NCBI GenBank assembly: GCA_900769275.1
Contig: CAAGGA010000065.1
Span: 1-26,410, forward strand
Direction of reading: 5' to 3'
Length of the DNA: 26,410 bases
Origin: an uncultured Prevotella sp.
GTDB lineage: Bacteria > Bacteroidota > Bacteroidia > Bacteroidales > Bacteroidaceae
Positions within the stretch are counted from its first letter, which is position 1; every line of letters starts with the position of its first letter. The notes beneath the pieces were generated by a model, which was not told where the DNA came from, did not search any database, and saw nothing but the letters and a program-made list of their open reading frames with translations. This document shows positions 1 through 6,288 of this stretch, piece by piece. The translations under genes were made by a program, and so were the position numbers.

Positions 1-83
1 AGACCGTATAACCGCATAACCGTATAACCGCATAACCGTATAACCGCATAACCGTAAACCGCATAACCGTAAACCGCATAACC
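1..83 (+). repeat. 8-bp tandem repeat array (AACCGYAT) abutting a start codon
   Basis: About ten consecutive units run from base 2 to 79, followed by a partial AACC and then the ATG at 84. The unit alternates between AACCGTAT and AACCGCAT, making a 16-bp higher-order repeat. Two units near the 3' end (50-56 and 65-71) are 7-bp versions, AACCGTA. The array reaches the left edge and may continue beyond the window. It occupies the whole visible 5' leader of the DUF4435 gene. No promoter motif is visible in it. Confidence 0.93.
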
Positions 84-1100
84 ATGTCCAAACTCACTGT
101 TACCTCCGATTACATATCAGCCGGGAATGCCCTGCACGGCAAACGGAAGAGACGCAGGATAGTAGCTTACGTGGAGAGCTACGATGACGTGCTCTTCTGG
201 CGGTCCGTGCTCAGTGACTTTGAGAACGAGGAAAGATACTTCGAGGTCATGCTGCCCACACGCAAGTCCCTGTCAAAAGGCAAGAAAAAGGCTATCATGT
301 CCATGCTCTCTACCGGGGGCGGGAACAACATGATAGCCTGCGTGGATGCCGACTACGACTATCTGCTGCAGGGATGTACCGAGACGTCACGAATCGTCAC
401 AGGCAACCCCTACGTCTTCCATACATACGTCTATTCCATAGAGAACTACCAATGCTACGCCCCGTCACTGCACAACGTGTGCGTAATGGCTACGCTCAAC
501 GACCATGCCATATTCGACTTCACGGGGTTCTTCACTGCCTTCTCCGAAATCATCTTCCCTCTCTTCGTATGGAATATCCTGCTCTATCGCACGGGGGATT
601 ATCACGACTTCACGATGACGGACATGAACCATGTGCTGGAGATAGGACGCTTTCCCATCCATGACCCTCAACCCGCCTTGGAGAAACTCGCAAGAAAGGT
701 GAAATCGAAGATTGGAGAGGTACGCAGAAACCATCCCGCAATGAAAGCGAAATACGACACCCTGGTCACGGAACTCGCCGCCCTCGGTGTCACTCCGCAG
801 ACTACATACCTCTATATTCAGGGACACCACCTCTTTGATGCTGTCGCAGCTCCTGTCATAGGACGGGTCTGCGAGAGACTGAAACAGGAACGGGAGAAAG
901 AAATCAGACAGAAAGCCTGCCACATGATCCAGCGACAGAACGAGCTGTCTGCCTACTGCAACTCTGTCTCCGATGCCACGAAGATGCTGAAAAAGAATGT
1001 AGGCTACATGCGCTCCGCTCCTTTCCGCCGCCTGCTGGAGGATGTGGGAAAGGTGTTTGGTTGTCTTGTTGTTTGGTTGTTTAGTTGTTTGGTTGTTTAG
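84..1100 (+). CDS. DUF4435 domain protein (TOPRIM/OLD-nuclease-like), 338 aa
   Basis: The N-terminal half resembles DUF4435, a family related to the TOPRIM domain of OLD-type nucleases. Visible hallmarks are VAYVESYDDVLFW (residues 27-39, putative acidic residue E31), an acidic cluster VDADYD (D88, D90, D92) after a hydrophobic strand, and SIENY (118-122). These fit a metal-binding TOPRIM-like core. The function is not established; in other genomes DUF4435 genes often sit beside AAA ATPases, and any such partner here would lie outside the window. Residues from about 324 onward (CLVVWLFSCLVV) are encoded by a tandem repeat, giving an odd hydrophobic tail. The next gene starts 81 bases downstream on the same strand. 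The start is chosen because the ATG directly follows the repeat array and no alternative precedes it. Confidence 0.8.
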   Translation: MSKLTVTSDYISAGNALHGKRKRRRIVAYVESYDDVLFWRSVLSDFENEERYFEVMLPTRKSLSKGKKKAIMSMLSTGGGNNMIACVDADYDYLLQGCTETSRIVTGNPYVFHTYVYSIENYQCYAPSLHNVCVMATLNDHAIFDFTGFFTAFSEIIFPLFVWNILLYRTGDYHDFTMTDMNHVLEIGRFPIHDPQPALEKLARKVKSKIGEVRRNHPAMKAKYDTLVTELAALGVTPQTTYLYIQGHHLFDAVAAPVIGRVCERLKQEREKEIRQKACHMIQRQNELSAYCNSVSDATKMLKKNVGYMRSAPFRRLLEDVGKVFGCLVVWLFSCLVV

Positions 1101-1102
1101 TT
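1055..1102 (+). repeat. Tandem repeat array, left arm of an inverted repeat
   Basis: There are three copies of a 16-bp unit, GTTTGGTTGTTTAGTT, the first copy carrying substitutions. Equally, this is six 8-bp units which on the opposite strand read AACTAAAC/AACCAAAC. It contains the last codons and the stop (1098-1100) of the DUF4435 gene. Confidence 0.95.
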
Positions 1103-1132
1103 GGATGTGGCGCAATGGAGTCGAATACTATC

Positions 1133-1180
1133 AACCAAACAACAAAACAACCAAACAACCAAACAACCAAACAACCAAAC
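1133..1180 (+). repeat. AACCAAAC tandem array, right arm of an inverted repeat
   Basis: There are six 8-bp units. Five are AACCAAAC and one (1141-1148) is AACAAAAC. The array ends one base before the ATG at 1182 of the phosphatase-kinase gene. It is complementary, unit by unit, to the array at 1055-1102. Confidence 0.95.
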
Positions 1181-1181
1181 A

Positions 1182-3764
1182 ATGAACTACATTCTCAACG
1201 CATACGCAATACAGGACATCGGTCACAGGACCAATCAGGAGGACTGCTTCTTTCCTCCGTTCATCGACCCATGCCATTATGATGCTTCAGACAGAGAATG
1301 GACTTTCTATGACGGCACTCCGCATACGGATGACAGGCTGTTTATCGTCTGTGACGGCATGGGAGGACATGACCGCGGCGAGATTGCGAGCCAAACCGTG
1401 ACACAGGTAATGAGCTCATATCTGCTGAAATCGGCTTCGATAGAGGGTGCTTTCCCCGACGACATGGTGGAGAAAGCGGTGGACAAGGCTCTCTCTGCCC
1501 TCGCCGAACAGGACAATCCGGAGGAAGTGATGAAGATGGGCACCACGATGGCTCTGCTGAAATTCCATACCGACGGAGCGACAGTGGCACATATCGGTGA
1601 CAGCAGGGTGTATCATTTCCGCCCCGCACAAAATGCTGAAGCAGCACGTATGATGTCCTGCACGGAAGACCACACCATGGTGAACGATATGGTACACAGC
1701 GGACAGATTACCCACGCTCAGGCGATGAGGTCGAAGAAAAGGCACATCCTGTCAAGGGCTATGATGTCATATCAGGAGATGAAGCCGAAAGCGGAAATCC
1801 ATCATATCACGGACATAAAACCCGGAGACGTCTTCTTCCTCTGCACTGACGGAATACTTGAGAAGACGGATGACGAGACGCTCTGCCGCCTGCTTACCGA
1901 CCCGAACTACGGTGACGTGCAGAGAATACAGATGGTGCTGCATGAATGTCTGGAGAACAGGGATAACCATACCGCCATCTTCATCAGAGTGCAGGACATC
2001 CTGAACACAACAGACAGAAAATCTGCCGATGCGTCATTAGCTCCCGGCACGGTACTGCGGAGCGACAACTACACGTACCACATAGAGAAAGTGCTGGGTA
2101 GCGGAGCCTTCGGCATAACATACCTCGTCAATACCAACGTGGCAATGCAGGGACAACTCGGCACCATACACACCGGAGTAAAGGTGGCGCTGAAAGAGTT
2201 CTTCATGCACAAGGAGATGAAGCGGCAGGGTGTCGAACTGATTCCCATCTCTGACGAGGAGAGCGTGAAACTGTACGCTGACAAATTCCGCCGCGAGGCT
2301 TCAAAGCTTGCCATGCTGTCGCACCCAAATATCGTCAAGGTGCTGGAAGTCTTTGAGGCTAACAACACCATATACTACTCGATGGAGTATCTCCCCGACG
2401 GCACCCTGAATGACTACGTGAACAAAAAGGGAGGACTGCCGGAAAAGGAAGCAATAGCGTGTATCAGGCAAATTGCCTCTGCCCTACTCTATCTCCACAC
2501 CAACAAACTGCTGCATCTCGATATCAAGCCTGCGAACATCATGCGCATAGAGAGCACGAACACGCTGAAAATCATCGACTTCGGACTTGCCAAGAGATAC
2601 GAGAAAAACGGAGACCCGGAGTCTAGTTCATCGTTAGGTTCAGGCACTACCGGTTACGCTCCGCTGGAACAGGCGGACACACACGGGGAACATGAGTTTT
2701 CGCCCGAGATGGATGTCTATGCCCTTGGTGCAACCTACTACAAGCTGCTCACCGCCCACGTACCCAACAATGCCATTGACGTACTCAACAAAGGCCTCAA
2801 CACCCTGCCCCTCGTAAAGAAAGATGTCAGCCAAAAGAGCATCGATGCCATCAAGGCTGCCATGGAACCCACGAAAACCAAGCGACTGAAAACGGTAGAT
2901 GCTTTCCTCGACATGCTCCCGAGGGTGGATGACGAGACTGTCTTCAAGCAGACGGAAAACCGTGATTTCAGGCTGTGGATGGTCATCGTCATCGGCGTTG
3001 CCGTGATAAGTACCGTCTTCGGCATACTGTTCTTCAATGACCGCAACAGAGAAAGGGTCTCTCCTGCTGTCACGACAACCGATGAAAACCTCCTTGAAAT
3101 ACCAATGGTGGAAGTGGAAGGAGGAACATTCATCATGGGGTGCGACACAAGGACAGACCCTGAAGCGGAAGATGACGAAGCACCTATGCATAAAGTCAAG
3201 GTGTCCTCGTTCAGAATAAGCAAACATGAAGTGACTCAAGCCCTGTGGCGAACTGTCATGGACGATACAGACATGACAAGGAGCAAGAATGCGAAATTCC
3301 CGATAGCCAACGTCAGTTGGGAAGAGGTACAGTCATTCATCAAACGCCTGAACAAACGTACAGGACGTCACTATCGTCTTCCTACCGAAGCAGAATGGGA
3401 ATACGCCGCACGCGGAGGAAAGAAAACGACGGAAAGATACAAATACAGCGGTGGAAACAATTTGGAAAAAGTAGGATGGTGCGCAGAGAACAGCGGCAAC
3501 CACCTGCACCCTGTAGGCACGCTGCTTCCCAATGAACTGGGGATATACGACATGAGCGGTAACGTGTGGGAGTACTGCTCCGACTTGTACGGCGCATACG
3601 GTACGGACAGCAAAACCCCTCCAAAAGAGAACGGACAAGGTGGTTATCACGTCATACGCGGAGGCAGCTGGATCTCCGGACGACACGCCTGCCGGGTCAG
3701 TTACAGACAGGATGAGTCAATCCTTTCCGGCACCATGGATGTCGGGGTGCGGCTGGCGGAGTGA
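1182..3764 (+). CDS. PP2C phosphatase - Ser/Thr kinase - TM - SUMF1/FGE-like fusion, 860 aa
   Basis: Residues 1-265 form a PP2C phosphatase: RTNQEDC near the N-terminus, VCDGMGG (D58), HIGDSR, CTDGILE and DNHT. Residues about 285-560 form a Hanks-type kinase: glycine loop GSGAFG (G306), catalytic VALKEFF (K338), HLDIKPAN (D447) and DFG (D466). One transmembrane helix (about 598-618) follows. Residues 642-860 are a formylglycine-generating-enzyme/sulfatase-modifying-factor fold (GGTFIMG, RLPTEAEWEYAARGG, GNVWEY, VIRGGSW). The expected topology is a cytoplasmic phosphatase and kinase with an external C-terminal domain. The catalytic Cys pair of true FGE is not intact: in the stretch after GGSW only C837 is present, so this is probably a binding or sensing domain. 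The ATG at 1182 is preferred; an upstream TTG at 1101 would add 27 residues encoded mainly by repeat sequence. The stop codon touches that of the converging pseudogene. Confidence 0.88.
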   Translation: MNYILNAYAIQDIGHRTNQEDCFFPPFIDPCHYDASDREWTFYDGTPHTDDRLFIVCDGMGGHDRGEIASQTVTQVMSSYLLKSASIEGAFPDDMVEKAVDKALSALAEQDNPEEVMKMGTTMALLKFHTDGATVAHIGDSRVYHFRPAQNAEAARMMSCTEDHTMVNDMVHSGQITHAQAMRSKKRHILSRAMMSYQEMKPKAEIHHITDIKPGDVFFLCTDGILEKTDDETLCRLLTDPNYGDVQRIQMVLHECLENRDNHTAIFIRVQDILNTTDRKSADASLAPGTVLRSDNYTYHIEKVLGSGAFGITYLVNTNVAMQGQLGTIHTGVKVALKEFFMHKEMKRQGVELIPISDEESVKLYADKFRREASKLAMLSHPNIVKVLEVFEANNTIYYSMEYLPDGTLNDYVNKKGGLPEKEAIACIRQIASALLYLHTNKLLHLDIKPANIMRIESTNTLKIIDFGLAKRYEKNGDPESSSSLGSGTTGYAPLEQADTHGEHEFSPEMDVYALGATYYKLLTAHVPNNAIDVLNKGLNTLPLVKKDVSQKSIDAIKAAMEPTKTKRLKTVDAFLDMLPRVDDETVFKQTENRDFRLWMVIVIGVAVISTVFGILFFNDRNRERVSPAVTTTDENLLEIPMVEVEGGTFIMGCDTRTDPEAEDDEAPMHKVKVSSFRISKHEVTQALWRTVMDDTDMTRSKNAKFPIANVSWEEVQSFIKRLNKRTGRHYRLPTEAEWEYAARGGKKTTERYKYSGGNNLEKVGWCAENSGNHLHPVGTLLPNELGIYDMSGNVWEYCSDLYGAYGTDSKTPPKENGQGGYHVIRGGSWISGRHACRVSYRQDESILSGTMDVGVRLAE

Positions 3765-4936
3765 TTACCTTGCCACCTTACGCAGCAGGCGGATGCCAGA
3801 AGGAATGCCTTTCTCCCCTCTTTCCCCAAGGAATATGCCGTCGATGGTATAGATATACTCTTTCCTGATGGCAGAGGGGGAAGTGACGACAGAAGATACT
3901 CCCTCCGTAGAAAAAGACACGGTGCCGTCATCATGCTGCGAGATGGCGGAGAGAGAAACGGCAGAGGGAGTGCCGTCCCAAGCCACTGCAGAGGGGGAAG
4001 TCAAGGAAGAGAATGCCGCCTGCAAAGACCTGCCGGGGAAAGGACAGCCATCGGAGTCAATTTCTCCATAATCATTCTGCAAGGGGAAAGAACCTGAAGC
4101 ACATACCGGATAGAAATGCTGCGGATGAGAAGAATTGACAGAATTGGCGATTATGGCACTGCCTATCTCTGGATGGACATGATAGACTATCAGCCCATCA
4201 TTGTCACAATCATAGACCGAGAGATCCACATCCTCAGGAAGCATCCGTATCGCCTCCTTACACAACTCAACAGGATTCTCGTCATAGCCGAAGAAATCAT
4301 TTCTGCCATAATATGCCATGGAACAGGCTGAGGTGTATGGTCCGTAGATGTCAGACTCATAATCGAGAAGACCCTGTGAAGCAAACTGATAATAATCCCT
4401 TACACTTCTCACGTCATCAGCATCTCCCTCCGCATTGAAAAGGGTTTCGAAACTTTCTCGCGGATGCACGAATGACAGGTCCTGAAACTGCATCAGAATA
4501 ACCAAAGCCTTGCGTTTCCCGACAACAGGAGAAACGGGGGCTGTCGGGGAATCGCTTCCGGTGCTGCGTGTCGTGCGATACTCCACACATCGTTGCGGAC
4601 GGAGATTTCTCGGACATCTGCGCTTGAAAGCCTTGAGAGCCTCGTCTTCATCTCCGCAGGCTACGAGGGGAAACGAAGATTTCACCACCTCTCCCTCATC
4701 TGACACAGTGGCGTAAAACCATCCGGCGGAATCACCCAGCAGGCAATACCCATCCATCGTAATGGCGTATTTGAGAGTCTCATCCCCCCGCACGAATATC
4801 TCCACGGGTTTCCGCTTTCTGTCCTTACCGTGACAGGAAAAGGGTATGCAGGAACTGCACACAAATCATGAGAGAGAAACGAAAAAAGGAGAATAAGGAA
4901 AAGCAACAACAGCCTTTCCCCTCTCCTTTCTGACAT
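3765..4936 (-). pseudogene. Decayed secreted M6-type metalloprotease (frameshift plus loss of catalytic core)
   Basis: The N-terminus MSERRGERLLLLFLILLFSF (ATG at 4934-4936) is a signal peptide, followed by AVPAYPFPVTVRTESG. The reading frame is then lost. In another frame the text continues KPVEIFVRGDETLKYAITMDG, as expected for Bacteroidetes M6-type proteases. The break lies in the TTT run at 4809-4811; one extra T there would restore one frame. Downstream, the family-like stretches KALVILMQFQDLSF, RDYYQFASQGLLDYESDIYGPYT and SVYDCDNDG are present. The protein then jumps directly to LIVYHVHPEIG, normally found after the HExxH zinc site. The catalytic middle is therefore missing, with the junction near 4190-4199. 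Reconstructed length is about 390 residues, where intact relatives usually exceed 550. The C-terminal ORF alone could be translated from a GTG at 4862. It follows the OmpA-like gene by 85 bases. Confidence 0.75.
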
Positions 4937-5021
4937 ATTGACAAAAAAAATCTTACAAGAATCCACGGCAATCTTCATAAGTTCCCGTATCGCATTCTTC
5001 CTGATAACAGGCACAACTGCC

Positions 5022-6284
5022 TTATTCCTCGCTCCGCTGCAATATTGTTGCCGTAGCCCGACGGTTGAGGAATGCAGGAGACAACTTATCAGTACCTCCG
5101 GATGCCCTGACCGAGATTGATTCGCGAGGTATGCCCATCCCTGTCAATTCCTCTGCAAAGGCGGCAGCACGTTTCTCCGAGAGGCTCTGGTTTACGGCAG
5201 GACCACCAGTAGCAGAGTCTGCATAACCCTCCACAATAACCTTGCAACCTGTCTGCCTGACATACTCCACGAAAGCGGTACATTGGTCAAGCTGGCTGCG
5301 GTCAGTCAGTGAAGTCTTCATTCTGTCGAAGAATACAGATACGGGGATACAGACCATCTCACGAAGCGTGTCCGCCCTCTCCTCTCCACCTTTCCGGCTC
5401 AGGGAATCTGAGAGTAGTTCCTGCATACGGTCGTTCTCGGCATTGAGATCCGCTATCTGCGCTTTAAGCGCATCAATCTCTGCCTGATGGAGCATATTTA
5501 CGGCATCAATATCTACACTCTTCCTCCATCCTACCCTGCCTATATTCATCCGCAGACCTACCTCGGCATACGCCATATTGTCATGGTTCATCCACAGGCG
5601 GTTTCGGGAGGAACGCTCCACAGCCGACATTCCGTCTGCATCATACTCACTGACTAAAAGCCCAAGTTCCCCGTAAATGTTAAAGGCTGGCGACAACTGC
5701 CATGAAGAATGCATTCCGACTGAAAGGGACAGCGCATAGGTGTCAGCCTTGTTACTATGATTCAGACCTGCACCAAGAAAGAAACCCAGATTCCATACAC
5801 GGTCTTCGTTGTAACCACAGAACATATTGGTCACGTCAATCATCGGCTGAAACTGGATATTATAAGTCCTATTCTTGTTCCTGTCAGAAGAGTCCGACAT
5901 TACCGTTCTTCCCCAAAAGCCGAAGAACTTGAGGCGAAGGGCAAGGTTAGGCGATGTATATTTTCCTATAGCAAAAGACAGAGCCGGAGTGGCACGGAAA
6001 CTGCGGAAAGGACTTTTGGTCAATGACAGACCATGCTCCTGATCTGAATAGAAAGAAGCCCAATCAGCACCCAACTGCAAGAACCAGTTGCTCCAGAAGC
6101 CATTGGTCGCCACACTATACTGCAAGGCAGGATAAGACTCCTCCTCTTCCGGCACAAAAACAGACTCCTCCTCTTCCGACATCAAAACAGAGAGAGTATC
6201 CACGTCAGGCATAGACCTTTCTGACCGCGCTTCGACGAAAAGGGGAAAGGCTGCGAACAATAAATATGCGATAGGATTCCTCAT
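5022..6284 (-). CDS. OmpA-family outer membrane protein, 420 aa
   Basis: A short hydrophobic N-terminal signal (residues 1-19) is followed by an acidic linker with two EEEES copies (about 31-50). A beta-barrel-like region follows (about 60-250), with alternating aromatic strands and repeated GxG turns. A short coiled coil covers 265-292. The C-terminal OmpA peptidoglycan-binding domain spans about 310-417, with VEGYADSATGGPAVNQSLSE (D356) and R372 as the likely diaminopimelate-contacting residues, then LNRRATATI. The expected role is a structural tether from outer membrane to peptidoglycan. It begins four bases after mutL ends, so it is probably cotranscribed with mutL. Its barrel is not assigned to a known porin type. 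Confidence 0.87.
   Translation of the reverse strand: MRNPIAYLLFAAFPLFVEARSERSMPDVDTLSVLMSEEEESVFVPEEEESYPALQYSVATNGFWSNWFLQLGADWASFYSDQEHGLSLTKSPFRSFRATPALSFAIGKYTSPNLALRLKFFGFWGRTVMSDSSDRNKNRTYNIQFQPMIDVTNMFCGYNEDRVWNLGFFLGAGLNHSNKADTYALSLSVGMHSSWQLSPAFNIYGELGLLVSEYDADGMSAVERSSRNRLWMNHDNMAYAEVGLRMNIGRVGWRKSVDIDAVNMLHQAEIDALKAQIADLNAENDRMQELLSDSLSRKGGEERADTLREMVCIPVSVFFDRMKTSLTDRSQLDQCTAFVEYVRQTGCKVIVEGYADSATGGPAVNQSLSEKRAAAFAEELTGMGIPRESISVRASGGTDKLSPAFLNRRATATILQRSEE
6135..6188 (-). repeat. 27-bp in-frame tandem duplication inside the OmpA-like gene
   Basis: Two adjacent 27-base copies (6135-6161 and 6162-6188) differ at three positions and encode the acidic nonapeptides around SEEEES and PEEEES. 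The unit is a multiple of three, so copy-number change would keep the frame. Confidence 0.85.
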
Positions 6285-6288
6285 AACA

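Larger units (their letters stand above)
1055..1180 (+). promoter_or_regulatory. Predicted long intergenic hairpin (48-nt arms, 30-nt loop)
   Basis: The arrays at 1055-1102 and 1133-1180 are inverted copies of the same 8-mer, separated by 30 bases. Paired in register, two of the six units match perfectly and the other four carry one or two mismatches. The stop codon of the upstream gene is in the 5' arm and the start codon of the downstream gene directly follows the 3' arm. There is no U-tract after the stem, so it does not look like an intrinsic terminator. A role in translational coupling is inference. Confidence 0.65.

Noticed and set aside
1..83. CRISPR-like repeat array at the left edge
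   Set aside because: The units are 8 bp, directly joined with no spacers, so this is a simple tandem repeat.
465..1115. 216-residue open frame on the minus strand across the DUF4435 gene
   Set aside because: It is antisense to a gene with recognisable motifs, has no family resemblance, and begins in the repeat array.
1055..1180. Intrinsic terminator between the DUF4435 and kinase genes
   Set aside because: The 3' arm is A/C-rich and followed by the start codon; no T-tract follows the stem.
1101..1181. 27-residue N-terminal extension of the kinase fusion from a TTG codon
   Set aside because: Most of the extension is encoded by the AACCAAAC repeats. PP2C proteins start close to the motif that begins just after the ATG at 1182.
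2640..3239. 199-residue minus-strand frame inside the kinase/FGE gene
   Set aside because: It is a shadow frame opposite a gene with clear domains, and its composition is unlike a protein family.
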